In this document: positions 31,849 through 43,879 of the stretch, one piece after another
How the letters are laid out: the number at the start of each line of letters is the position of its first letter
How positions within the stretch are numbered: the first letter of the stretch is position 1
Source of the DNA: Quillaja saponaria
Taxonomy: Eukaryota; Streptophyta; Magnoliopsida; Fabales; Quillajaceae
NCBI GenBank assembly: GCA_029379385.1
Contig: CM055605.1
Coordinates: 10,017,001-10,081,000, forward strand
Direction of reading: 5' to 3'
Length of the DNA stretch: 64,000 bases
The notes under the pieces: model-generated
What the model was told of the DNA's origin: nothing
Databases searched by the model: none
The model's input: only the letters and a program-made list of their open reading frames with translations
Position numbers and translations under genes: made by a program

Positions 31849-31920
31849 TATAAGAAGAAGAAAGAAGCAGAAGCAGAATTTAGTAAGAGTGAATGTGAGT
31901 CATATGATGTCTATATATAG

Positions 31921-34900
31921 GTGTCCAATTCCCATTAGGGTTTAGGATTCAATATCCTCAACCGACTAAGGTTTCTCTTATTTACTTGCCTTCAACGGTA
32001 AGATTGGGCTTTCTTAGTTTTATATATTTTGTTAAGAAAATTAAGAGAATTGAGAAATAAGGAAAATTAAGGATAATATTTTGTTTCTCGATTGAGAACT
32101 AAAAAGTTACATAATTATTATACAAGTAAAATAAATACTTTTATGTGATTAAATAAATAAATATTTTATTAAATACAAAAAAATAATAAAAATTAATACA
32201 TCATTTACTGTAATTACTATAAATTCCTAAAAATTCATAATGTGTATTTAGTATACATATATATACTAGTTTAGTATTGAAACTCAAATAAATTATTTCA
32301 AAATATATATATATATATATATATTTTGAAATAATTTATTTGAGTTTCAATACTAAACTAGTTCCAAACTCAATCTATTTAGACACGAGTTAAATACACA
32401 AGTCGAATATAATTAATTAACAAATCAAATTGTAATATTTTCACAAAAATAAATGAAGAAATTTACAAAGAACTTTAAATTTCTTAGTAAGTAATAATGA
32501 ATACTGGCTTTTTTTAAAACCTTTTAATGTGTTTTCCAAACCGTTTAACAATTTATTGTATTAATTCCTTTTTATACATGTTAACTTTTTTGCCATATAG
32601 AATCTACATTAATATTATATGATCTTATTTTTTATCAAACTACAAGTATTTTTATATCTATAATTTGATTGAACAAGATTAAAACCTTTATAATAACAGA
32701 TTGTGTTAATTAGTCCTAAAATCGCCTGACCATGAAACATCATAATGTTTTTGACATGGGTAAATTTAAAAACGATATTTTTATTTGATAAATTATTGTG
32801 CTTTTGTCATGATTGAAGGAAGGGAATATTTAAAAATGACCCCCTAAACTTAAGAAAAATAAATATTAATCACATTAATTTTTAACAAAATAAATTAAAC
32901 TAATTAAATAATAATATATCTTTGATAGTAAAACTAAATTTTGTAATTCCTTAGAAATTTATTAGCATTTATCTTATTTATAGTTAGACATTTTAAAGTG
33001 ATAATAATATGTCTTTGATGTCTATATATGGGTGTCCCAGTCCCATTAGGGTTTAGGATTCAATATCCTTAACCGACTAAGGTGTCTCCTATTTACTTGT
33101 CTTCAACGGTAAGATTGTGATTTCTTAGGTTTGTATATTTTGTTAAGAAAATTAAGAGAATTGAGAAATAGGGATAATTAAGGATAATATTTTGTATCTC
33201 GATTAAAACTAAAATTTTAAATAATTATTATGTAAGTAAAATAAATTATTTGATGTGATTAAATAAATAAATATAAATTTATTAAATTAGAGAATTAAAA
33301 TAAATTAATATCTTATTCAATGTAATTACTTTGTTTTCCTAAAAATTCCTAAATATGTATTCAAAATATATTTTTGAAATAATTTATTTGAATTCTGATA
33401 CCCAGCTTAAATCATAAAACGAATTCAGTAAACTAGTTCCAAACTCCATCTATTTGGACATGAGTTAAATACAAGTCAAATATAATTAACAAATAAAATT
33501 CTAATATATTCTCAAACTATTAAATTTATTATTTTTTTAAATATTTTAAAATTTTATAAGTTTTCTTTTACTGTATGAGATTTATTATTAAATTATATAT
33601 TGTTTTTATTTTAAAGGTATTACTTTGGAATATAAGATTAAGTTGATGAGATATCAAAATATTAATTAATGCCCCAAACTATTTTGTTATGTGTCGCCTT
33701 GTCAGCATATTATTCTCCTAATAATTATATGCTATGAATTATTAACATTTAAAGAAATATTATTTTATATAAAATTTTAATTGTAATTTTTAGTATGTAT
33801 ATATCTTTTCTATTTAAGAAAAAATAATAATTAAAATTTGGCATCAATACTAATTGATGATTTGATTTAGGATTTGCTCTATTTTTTTTTTTTTTTTCAC
33901 ATTGGATCAGCTGTATTAATTAGTACAACATCATTCAAATAATTAGTCATTACATTAATTTTTTAGTATTATCTTTCTCAAATTTAAGTCATTTTTGTTA
34001 ATGAATAGAAACAAATGAAATTAATTTTATTCATGCATATGTAAATAGAGTGAGTTAAGAATTTTTTGTTTAAGAATTAATATTCTAAAAATTACCAAAC
34101 AAAATTGCAAATATGAGAAGATAATAGGAATTAGATTGAAAAAAATATAGAAACTAATATTTTATATAATTAACTTATGAGAGAATGTGAGAAAATTAGT
34201 AGGTGATGTGGTAAAATGATATAATCTATTAGAGATGAGAGAGAAATAATGGGTGTTTTAGAAAGATGATGTGTCAAAGTATTAGATAGGTTTATCGATG
34301 ATGTGCCAATACCATACTGTTTTAATTTCTTAAGTATTAATTATATTATTATTTTATTTATATATTCATTTTTAAAACATATTAATGTAGTGCACTTTTT
34401 GCAATATAGAATTTATATCAATATCATTTTCTTTTTATTATATGGTCATAAATTTAATTAAACTGTAAATAATTTTATATCTGTAACTTGATTGAGTGAG
34501 TTTAAGATCAGTTTACTAGCTAAGTCCTAAAATCCTCTTACCATGCAACATCATAATGTTTTTAATAGGGGTTATTTTGAAAATAATATTTTTTATATGA
34601 CAAATTATTACGCATTTGTCATGATTGAAGGAAGGGTATATCTAAAAATGACCCACTAAACTTAAGAAAAATATATATTAACCACATTAATTTTTAACAA
34701 AATAAATTAAACTAATTAAATAATAATATATCTTTGATAGTAAAACTAAATTTTGTAATTCCTTAGAAATTTATTAGCATTTATCTTATTTATAGTTAGA
34801 CATTTTAAAGTGGTAATTTTTACTAAATACTAAGTAATATCATATAAAATTGAAAATTCGAATTTATAACTTAATTTATTATGTAATTTTTGAAAAAATA

Positions 34901-34940
34901 ATTTGCTTTATAAAAATCTATTAAAAGCTTTAAATTAATT
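31921..34940. repeat. AT-rich spacer: two family-I copies in tandem
   Basis: No gene. 31921-33010 matches 48670-49700. At about 33015 the sequence restarts (TTTGATG then TCTATATATGGGTGTCCC) with a second copy of the WRN-like 5' flank and spacer, shared with 49705-51720. The large palindrome at 32265-32362 is listed separately. Confidence 0.75.
32265..32362. repeat. Near-perfect palindrome, arms about 49 bp
   Basis: The left arm starts ACTAGTTTAGTATTGAAACT and the right arm ends with its reverse complement, around a central (AT)n. Relatives at 49005-49050 and 3105-3150 have only one arm. Confidence 0.9.
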
Positions 34941-34941
34941 T

Positions 34942-35139
34942 AAAAAATGAAAAAGTGATTGTGCATGTGAGGTGCAAAGGATCAAATAATTAGATTGACA
35001 GCTTTGTTGATGTACTACCCAACCTTGATGGGTACTTTACTGCCTCACTTGATTACAAGCCCACGTTACCAGGCTCGGCACTAATCTATTGAATATTATA
35101 TAAATAGTTATACAATTTATTACCTATTGATGTGGGACT
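34942..35139 (-). ncRNA. 7SL RNA-derived gene, copy 8 (hairpin deleted)
   Basis: The upstream element, TATA and 5' end GTGCCGAGCC are intact. About 55 nt of the central hairpin is missing (GATGGGT joins ACTTTACTGCC at about 35033), so an RNA would lack the helix-5-like stem. Confidence 0.65.
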
Positions 35140-35409
35140 AAATTTTGAAGTAATTTCAATGTTTTAAAAATATCTTTATTTCTTATTAGCAAGCCAAAAT
35201 TTTCTCCATCAATCCTTTAAATCCTTTAACCAACCAACTAAATAATTAATAAAATCTCTAACTTGGTAGGAATAGTTAATCTGGTCTCACGAGAAACTCA
35301 TTCCATTTGTTTTTCCAATTAGCACTCCGAAAAGCACTGGCCACTCAATACAATTTTTAGTTTGATTTGCAATTTGCAGGACATTGATTAGTACAATCAT
35401 TGTCGTTTT

Positions 35410-36490
35410 GACATGGGTAAACAGTTTGCGAACCTGCAAAAAAAATGTGGGCTAGATAGTTTATGTCTTCAGATGTGCAAGCAAAATGATAAAATTCAAG
35501 AACCTGTAAAGAGAAAGAGAATGCTTACTTTACTGGATTTGGAATGGATTATGTCAACTCGACAGTAGTGAAATTTATGTTTCATAATAAGTAAAAGAGG
35601 GATAAACCTTAGCTACTTCTGGATTCTATTGACGTTTCTGTTTCAAGAAATACTCTACAGCTTTTACATCATGATTCGTCACCTTTTCAATATTTTTAAC
35701 TTCTGACGCATAATTATAGCAAAAGTCGTCGGTCAATCCTTGTAAATAAAATTTCGTGTTGCACTTAAACTTGGAACCTCTGTTACCCCTGGAATCTCGG
35801 AAATCTTCATCAGCCATTTGATCAGTTTTCAAATATATAAATAAATTAGAAGACAAAACCAACACCAACAAAAGTAAATCGTTAAATACTTGAAAACACA
35901 CAAGCACATGTAATTACTTCGTGACTGCAAGTAGAGATTTAATCAGTACCTCAACAAGAACCCGGAAGTAAATTAGGACATATTCGCTCATTAAAAGGCT
36001 CAAGTCCTTGACTTTGTTCCAATAACGACCACCCAGTGGCGATGAAGCTGTCAAACTTGAAAGCTCAAATTCACCAGAATGTGCTTCAAACATCTTCACC
36101 AGGAAGAGCCAAGTTCAACCAAACCGCATTAAAAAGAAAAACCCCTTAACAAGTACAAAGTATCCTCCTTGTGTTTCTGAACAGCCACCCCAAATGAGTT
36201 CAGAAGAAAATAGTCTGAAGACATTATTGTAAGAGGTGAATCGTGTGCAAACCTTGTTGGTGGAGGTGTTTGTGTCATTCACAATAGCTTTACAACTGCA
36301 TCCTCTGCGAGAAACTCGCATCCTAAGAGAGTGAAAAGAAACTCGCATAGTAGGAGAGTGAAAAGAAGCATTGGATGATGATTTCTGAGTTGCAAGGAGC
36401 TGGCTACTACAGACTGTAGAACAACAAGTCGCCCGATTTGCATGAAAGCTTGGCTTCGGGTAGCGGCTTATAGCTGAAGGCACAGTTTGT
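35410..36490 (-). pseudogene. Adenylosuccinate lyase, exons 1-4 only, copy 3 (best preserved)
   Basis: Exon 1 (start 36483): MPSAISRYPKPSFHANRATC, Ser/Thr/Arg-rich, consistent with plastid targeting. It carries about 20 extra residues (TMRVSFHSLRMRVSRR) that look like an internal duplication and are missing from copy 1. Exon 2 (35930-36099): FELSSLTASSPLGGRYWNKV. Exon 3 (35626-35815): MADEDFRDSRG, then YASEVKNIEKVTNHDVKAVE. Exon 4 (35435-35505): EFYHFACTSEDIN. Intron borders remain plausible. The 3' two-thirds of the enzyme is absent, so no tetramer or active site can form. Head-to-head with NUFIP 5' sequence at 36530. Confidence 0.82.
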
Positions 36491-36529
36491 TTTGTGTTTG
36501 TCTTTGGGCTTGTTATTAATCAACTTGAC

Positions 36530-36817
36530 CCAAATTTATATAAACCTTAAGGTTTCTTATTATTTATTATTTCGAATAATTTTCAAGTTTCTACTTACTA
36601 TATGTATTACAGTCCTACTACGACAGAATTAATCATGGATGTTAAAAATCTAAAAAATTACAAACCTCAATAAATCATTAGTAATATGTAAAATGATTTA
36701 AAAAAAGTTTTTATAAAGATATTATAACTTTTTTCTTCTCATTTTATTTGTTTTTTCTCTTTCACTATCAAAATGTTCACAAGCAAGTCACAAATCCTTT
36801 TCAAGTACTACCTTTCG
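36530..36817 (+). pseudogene. NUFIP-like 5' flank and first segment, copy C
   Basis: Matches 19070-19340 (CAAGTCACAAATCCTTTTC) up to CCTTTCGCTTTAC, where it is interrupted by an adenylosuccinate lyase exon 1 fragment. No basic or acidic segments remain. Confidence 0.5.
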
Positions 36818-36966
36818 CTTTACAACTGCATCTTCTGCGAGAAATTCGCATCCTAAGAGAGTGAAAAGAAACTCACATAGCAGGAGAGTGAAAAGAAGCA
36901 TTGGATGATTTCTTAGTTGCAAGGAGCTGGCTACTACAGACTGTAGAACAAGAAGTCGCCCCGATT
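36818..36966 (-). pseudogene. Adenylosuccinate lyase exon 1 fragment, copy 4
   Basis: A second partial copy of exon 1 (TTGCAAGGAGCTGGCTACT), spliced between NUFIP-like and ERI-locus sequence with no flanking intron. About 460 bp from the parent-like exon at 36297-36470. Confidence 0.7.
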
Positions 36967-37960
36967 TCTGAGTTGAAGAACGAGGTTAATGATATTGATT
37001 CTCTGTATTATGCCATTTTTTTTTTCTTGCACTGTTGGATACTGTTTACACTGGTTTGTTGTTATCTACAATGAATCTTTGCCTAGTCAAATTTAGTGAA
37101 AACAGTCTCCCAAGTATTATCACAAGTGTCAACTGTCACCATGCTCTCTTCAATACTAGGAAATGGAAAACAAGTGCAAAACTAGAATAGCATCGAAACC
37201 TTGTTAGACAAAGACACATTAAGCATGAAAACTTCAGAATATAAAATATCTTCTATGTAAAAAAAAGAATGAAAAGGGGAAAAAAGAGTGATGATGGATG
37301 AGACTAGTGGGTTGTCTCCGAGAGGAAGCATGTGTGCTTGGCTGCATGATGAGTTTTCTGCTTCATAAAGAATATATACAAATAGTTGGCTCAATTGCTT
37401 AAGAGTGTGCTAAAAATCAAACTAAACTTCTAAAATGAGAGGGAGCTTCAACCTGTAAAGCTGACTTGTTGACTGGTGAATAAACTGGGAATGTGAGGAA
37501 TTGGGTATTTAGGAAGGAAGATGCTTTTACATGCTGAGGCATACTAAATTTTCTTAAATAATCTGTGAGATAGTACCATTTGTTTTCTTGATACCAGTTC
37601 CAATGGGAATCACTAAATTTTCCTGTGGATCATTCTGTCCCTCAGTCATCTCACCCTTTTTCCCAATAGTACTAAAATAGACAAAAAAGTTAAAGGAGGA
37701 TTTCTTCTTTTTCCTTCAAAAATTTGTTCTTGTTGTCTAAGAAGTTTATGAGTTGTGTAACACCAATTTTCCAAAAACAGAGGAACAACAGGATAAGTAC
37801 ATAAGAACACAAATTCTTAGTTTAAATATATATTGCAAATATATAATATTGAACTTCAATTTGAACTTTATTGCATGAAAATACAATTCAACTTGTCTAC
37901 AGGTTATACAGCTTCAATTTGTAACATACAAAAATATAGGAAAAATAAAAGAACTATTCC
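36967..37960. other. ERI-locus remnant and convergent intergenic region
   Basis: The end of the unidentified exon-like segment (AACGAGGTTAATGATATTG) is followed by the same exon-skipping deletion as at 6125 and 54785, then the ERI 3' flank. No intact coding segment. Confidence 0.5.
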
Positions 37961-38715
37961 TTATATAACTATAGGATAGTAGATGACTGGCACAATTCTT
38001 GTGGGTGTCAATGGACAAGTCACAACTCTAGTGGGTGTCAATGGACAAGTACTGGTGGTATGAACAGGTTCATGAACATATTCAAATACACCCTTGAAGT
38101 GCATACCGAGTTGAGAAGAAACAAATGCATCAATGCAAGCATACTCAACTTGAGCATAACTGAGTTCCTCCGCATCCCAACAACTCAAAGTGATCTCTTT
38201 TGGCTTCTTCATCAATATCCCAGTAAATGCCCGTGCCAATTTCTTTAATGCCATGTATTTAAGCTCCTTCCAGTTACTGTATTTCTTCACAGCCATCTCA
38301 CCAGCATTCATTGTACTTGAAATTCGAAGCCCACAATCCTTGAACAATTTTTCTGCATCTTCCTTGATTCCCATTCCAGCAAAGATAATATTCTTGTTGC
38401 CCAAGAAAACCACGAGAGAGGAAGGCAAAGTATCAGCATGAAGAAATTTGAAGATCAGACACCAATGGCCAGCGCAAAGTTGAAGAATTGCAACAGGATT
38501 ATCAGTTTCGGATTCAAAATTAGGACGCCACTCGGTATCAAGGCCAACAATGAGATCACTGTGAAACGATATCCATGGAGGTGAATGTGGTGATAGATGT
38601 AGAAGATCCATCTATCAACGACACGAGAGGAGGCAGTCACAGTGGTTTGAATTTTAAACTCATGGAGATCAATGGTGTAGAACTGAGGATCATGAGGGTT
38701 TGTAGTGGAAGCCAT
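37961..38715 (-). pseudogene. WRN/WEX-like exonuclease, copy 5 (one early frameshift)
   Basis: Starts MASTTNPHDPQF at 38715. A single base is missing near 38567 (GAAACGATATCC against GAAACCGATATCC). From there a 216-codon frame runs to the stop at 37961 with LDTEW, GMGIKEDAEKLF, YACIDAF and two PLTPTR repeats, so every DEDDy residue is encoded. An internal Met (38611) could start a shortened protein. Substitutions NAGEMA and GILMKKP set it apart from other copies. A TATA box lies about 66 nt upstream of the original ATG (38781-38790). Confidence 0.82.
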
Positions 38716-38790
38716 TCTCAGAAGAAGAAAGAAGCAGAATTTAGTGAATTTGGTACGAGTGAATGTGAGTCATATGATGTCTATATATAG

Positions 38791-39178
38791 GTGTCCCACT
38801 CCCATTAGGGATAGGATTCAATATCCTTAACCGACTAAGGTTTCTCCTATTTTCTTATCTTCAACGGTAAGATTGTGATTTCTTAGGTTTATATATTTTG
38901 TTAAGAAAATTAAGAGAATTGAGAAATAGGGATAATTAAGGATAATATTTTGTATATCGATTAAAACTAAAATTTTATATAATTAATATGTAAGTAAAAT
39001 AAATACTTTTATGTGATTAAATAAATATATATAAAATTATTAAATTAGAGAATAAAAATAAATTAATATCTTATTTAACGTAATTACTTTGTTTTCCTAA
39101 AAATTCGTAAATATGTATTTAATATGTTTTTTCGAAAAAAGTGATTGATAGCTTTGTTGGTGTATTTAATATGTATTT
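38791..39178. repeat. AT-rich spacer, shortened family-I piece
   Basis: No gene. WRN-like 5' flank followed by a short spacer; a 25-bp scrap of 7SL-like sequence occurs at about 39137-39162. Confidence 0.6.
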
Positions 39179-39434
39179 AAAAAATGAAAAAGTAATTGTG
39201 TATTTGTAGGTGCAAAGGATCAAATAATTAGATTGACAGCTTTGTTGATGTGCTACCCAACCTTGATGGGTGGGTTCCTTTTAACCCAATGGGTCGAGGA
39301 TAACACCTTAACATACTCAATCACTTTAATGCTTCACTTGATTACAAGGCCCACGTTACCCGGCTCGGCACCAATCTTTTTTACAGAATATTATATAAAT
39401 AGATATACAATTTATTCCCTATTGATGTGGGACT
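39179..39434 (-). ncRNA. 7SL RNA-derived gene, copy 9
   Basis: The upstream element AGTCCCACATCA (39424-39435), TATA, 5' end GTGCCGAGCC (with one inserted base in GGGCCTTGT) and T-run are all present. One of the better-preserved copies. Confidence 0.7.
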
Positions 39435-40370
39435 AAATTTCTAAGTAATTTCAATGTTTTAAAAATATCTTTATTTCTTATTAGCAGGCCAAAATTTTCT
39501 CTATCAATCCTTTAAATCTTTTAACCAACCAACTAAATAATTAATAAAATCTCTAACTTGGTAGGAATATTAATCTAGTCTCACGAGAAACTCAATCCAT
39601 TTGTTTTTCCAATTAGCACTTGCAAAAGCACTGGCCTCCAATACTATTTTTAGTTTGATTTGCAATTTGTAGGACATTGATTAGTACAATCATTGTCGTT
39701 TTGACATGTATAAACATTTTGCGAACCTGCAAAAAAAATGTAGACATGTCAACTAGTTCTGCACAACTAATTAATTAACATTTTGTCACACAAAGAGAGA
39801 GACTTACAACACATGAACACCAAATTGAGCACCAAAAATGATATAATAAGTGGAGCTTTCTCCATTGTTTTTAAACTAATCTATGCATAATAAGCGGAGC
39901 TTTCTCCATTGTTTTTGAACTAATCTATGCATAATAAGTGGAGCTTTCTCCATTGTCTTGACTATGTAATATAAAAGTTTTGAGAATTATTTATAAGATT
40001 TTTTTAACGGATGCACTAAGAGTACTTGTTAAGTTATAACAAATATGATTTTTCAAAATAACAATTTATATTGTAGTAAAATCCTTAGAACACCTGTTAG
40101 AAAAATCATTATTTTTTAGCATAAACACCACTACCAACCATGTGATGGTTTGGTGATCTCACTATATTTGTGTAGATTAGGATATTAAACTTACAATTCG
40201 GCTTATTGAAAAGTAAAAACTCATATTTTTATTTTCTCATTGTGAAAGGAAAGTATTAAAAAAAAAAACTTAATTTTAATATAGATTTTTCTAACTGGCA
40301 TCCTGAGTGTATTTGTTAATATGTAATAAATATGATTTTTAGAAATTAAAACTTACCAAAAATGGTAATT

Positions 40371-40493
40371 TATGTATTAAACAATATTAAATCATGGTTA
40401 ATTATAAACAATATTAAATCATGGTTAATTATGTATTAAACAATATTAAATAATGGTTAATTTATGTATTAAACAATATTAAATCATGGTTAA
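40371..40493. repeat. Tandem repeat of ATTAAACAATATTAAATCAT-type unit, four copies
   Basis: Units of about 27-35 bp ending ATGGTTAATTA. The paralogues at 9200-9240 and 23880-23915 have a single unit. Confidence 0.85.
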
Positions 40494-41750
40494 AATCTTA
40501 ACAAATGCACTAGTTTAAAAAAATCCTTTTAATATATTGGATTCTTTCTTTTCTTGCTTTGCCAATAGAATTTAGAGAAAAAAACATGGTGTGAAAAAAA
40601 AAATACATTCAACCAAAAGAAGAAGGAAAGATAAATTCAACCAGGAAAGAAATTGATAAGAAGATTTACATGTTGAAATGATAGCAGTAGGTATTTGGTG
40701 AAATCTTAGTAAAAATTAATTTGTTATGTTTTTGAACAATTTGGATGATTGGGGTTATTTGCTAATTATGACTTAAATAAGGGGCTATGTACTTAATTTG
40801 ATTGTTCATGGGAGTTATCGCAAATAGGTGGTAGTTCATGGGGTAAATTACAATTGACCCAAAATAAATTAAACTAAATAAATAATAATATACATTTGAT
40901 AGTAAAACTAAATTTTGTAAGTCCTTAGAAATTTATAAGCATTTGTCTCATTTATAGTTAGACATTTTAAAGTGGTAATTTCTACTAATTTCTTTCTAAT
41001 TATAAATCAAAATAAGAATTTTTCTTACTAAACTTCAATTTCTTTTATATTTTTAAAATATTATATTGATAAATAATGAGTAATATCAGATAAAATTGAA
41101 AATTTGTATGTATGACTTAATTTATTTTATAATACCTAATTTTAAATCGATTGAATTTTTGCTATTTAATTTTGTTTAATTTTTTTGGCTTCTGGTTGCA
41201 CGATTTACTCAGTATCAATCAATCATTTGCATATATATATATAAATGATTTAATAGCAAAAAAATTAAAAACTTTCTCCATTTTAATATCAATAGGATTA
41301 TAATTACTTTAGAACTATTGATTTTTTTAATTTTATTTTATTTTTTTTACTAATTCTTCTCAATAGTACTAAATCTATAGTTTTTCAATAATTATATGTC
41401 AATAGTATTTCATATCGAAATTTTGATTTTTTTTTTTGTTTATCTAATAAGTACCTAATAATCTTAATTTATTTGAGTTCTTCTCAAATTTATGAATTAA
41501 AATTTTTTAAAATTACTAGGAATTAAAAATAAAAATAAAAAGGATTATAGTTTTACTGATTATAATTTTTTTTCTTTAACTTTTAATTCATTAAAAAAAT
41601 TATACTTTTTCAATAATTATTTGTCAATATTAGTTAATATGAATTTCACAAATTTTTTTTGTTGTTTAATAAGTTCCTAATAACTATAATATTTTTTAGT
41701 TCTTTTGAAATTGATGAAATATATATTTTAAAAATATTGTGAACTAAAAA

Positions 41751-41836
41751 ATTATTTAGAGTATAGCTTACATGATTATATATTACTATTTTAAATTATT
41801 TAGAGTATAACTTACATGATTATATATTACTATTTA
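41751..41836. repeat. Tandem duplication, about 43 bp, two units
   Basis: ATTATTTAGAGTATAGCTTA and its neighbour ATTATTTAGAGTATAACTTA. The paralogue at about 10515 has one unit. Confidence 0.85.
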
Positions 41837-42029
41837 ACTTTAGTGGAAAAAATTTTATTTTCTTAAACACCCTATGAGTTTTTACTATTACATAAATACT
41901 TTTTAATTTTTTTTTGATTCAAATATTCTATTTATTATTTTATTTTTTACTTCTTTCATAATTCTTCTTCATTCTAAAACTAATATGATTGTAACTATTT
42001 TATGAACATCACATAACACAATGACTTAC

Positions 42030-42244
42030 AATCAAATAATTAGATTGACAATTTTGTTGTGTGCTACCCATTTGGGATGGGTGGGATCCTTTTAACCCAA
42101 CGGGTCAAGGACATCACCTTAATACATCTAATCACTTTAATGTCCCACTTGGTTACAAGCCCATGTTACCAGGCTCGACACTAATTTTCTTTACAGAATA
42201 ATTTATAAATAGTTATACAATTTATTTCCATTTGATGTGGGACT
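42030..42244 (-). ncRNA. 7SL RNA-derived gene, copy 10 (divergent)
   Basis: Upstream element AGTCCCACATCA (42234-42245), TATA-like TTTATAAAT, 5' end GTGTCGAGCC. The distal body differs most from the family (CCCATTTGGGATGGG) and the T-run is missing, so termination is doubtful. Confidence 0.6.
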
Positions 42245-43002
42245 AGTTACAATTAAATAATTATCTCCTCTTATTATTATTTTTTTAATTTTGCAAAGAT
42301 ATCTTCTGAAAAATATTCACTTTCCTATCATAACAACATAGATTATCATGAATAATATATATATATATACTAGCATCATCGTACGCGCTCTCGCGGGTGC
42401 TAAGATGCTTTTTCTTTTTTAGAGGAACAATGAAAAATTCTTGTTAGGAAGAAAGAAATTATTTTCGAAGGACACGAAAATTTTAACAACAAAAAAAGAA
42501 GAAAAAATTGACCTATAAGCCTAACTGTATAAACCTTCAATTACACTCTAAAGCTGTTTGATAGGAAGGATTCTAAGAAAATGTCTGATGGGAAGGATTC
42601 TGAGAAGATGTTTGATAGCAGGAATTGAGAGAAGGGGTAGATAACTGGTTTGCAGAAAGAAGGACTTGCGTAGAGTTGTAAGGAGAGTGCTCTTCTTTTT
42701 TTGTTTAATTTCTTATTGTTTTAATTACTAAAATCTCCCTACATGCAAAAGTAAAAACAATTTTATAAATAGGATATGTAAGGGAATTTTGTTATTTGAA
42801 ATCATAGTTAAAAATCCAGGTACCCGTAAAAGGTGTTATGGCTTTTAGTATAGTATATATATATATATATATAATAAAAAAAGAGTAATTATACTATTAT
42901 CCAAACTATAGTGTACGTATTGTTAAATATATTTGCAAACTAGCTTCTTAATTCAAACAAAAATTTTAAATTTAAAACTATCAAATTTTCAATTAGACAG
43001 AC

Positions 43003-43110
43003 CAATAACAAGTTAGTCTAGCGATCAGAATAGTACTTAAGAAGCGCTCCCTCTGTGAAGTTAAGAACAACCCTTGTTATGGGATATCGTATCTACCTCT
43101 CTATTTTATT
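43003..43110 (+). repeat. Possible tRNA-derived SINE remnant, second copy
   Basis: AGTTAGTCTAGCGATCAGAA, then GAAGTTAAGAACAACCC. Collinear with 11645-11745 in the duplicated block. Confidence 0.3.
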
Positions 43111-43879
43111 CAAAAAAAATAAAATTAATCAGACAAAAATCATTAATCGATGTGTACAAACATCCAATTCAAACGCTAAGTACCTATAAAACATCCTAAC
43201 ATCCAATTATGGTGAGGACTGCCTTCCTTGTATGCTCGTATGCTTCAAATGAGGTGATGAGTCATTGTAACATTTTGATTGTTAAACTGAATTTTAATAT
43301 CTTTTTGATGTGGAATCTTATGTTCTAAAAGGTAATTTTAAGTATTATCTCTTCATTTTATTTTTTGTTTATCTAGTCTGTAATATTTGTAATTCAATTA
43401 ACTCTTTCAAGTAAGACAATTTAATTTATCTGGGTTTAATCTTTGTCCTCCGTCGTTTTCCATTGAATGAGCTTCTCTGTCTCAGAATCAGAAGAGGAAG
43501 ATGATGGAGTGGCTAGGTGTCTAACTCTTTTCTTAGAAATTTAATCTCAACTATATACTCATTTTTTGTTATGTTATAGTCATCTATTAGTGTACTTGCT
43601 GATAAGAATGTGATGTGAAAATATAAAATTTTGAAATTTAAATTAACCTTTTCGTCTCTATAATTTGGTCAAAATTTATTTTCGACTCTACACTTCAAAA
43701 CATTAAAATGTAAGATATAAAATTGTAAAAATTTAATAAATATTGTCACTTTCCATCTAACTTAACTTAAAAGAAGGTGATAAAAAATAACGTGCCTAAC
43801 CGAAATCCAGCATGACATATCATGTGACCACAAAGACAAATGAAAAATTTTACACGTGATTTACATAAAAAAAAGTTAA

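Larger units (their letters stand above)
39435..42029. repeat. AT-rich spacer block, family II (long version)
   Basis: No gene. Paralogue of 8260-10700. Contains the three-unit minisatellite (39840-39960) and two local tandem repeats listed separately. Confidence 0.75.
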
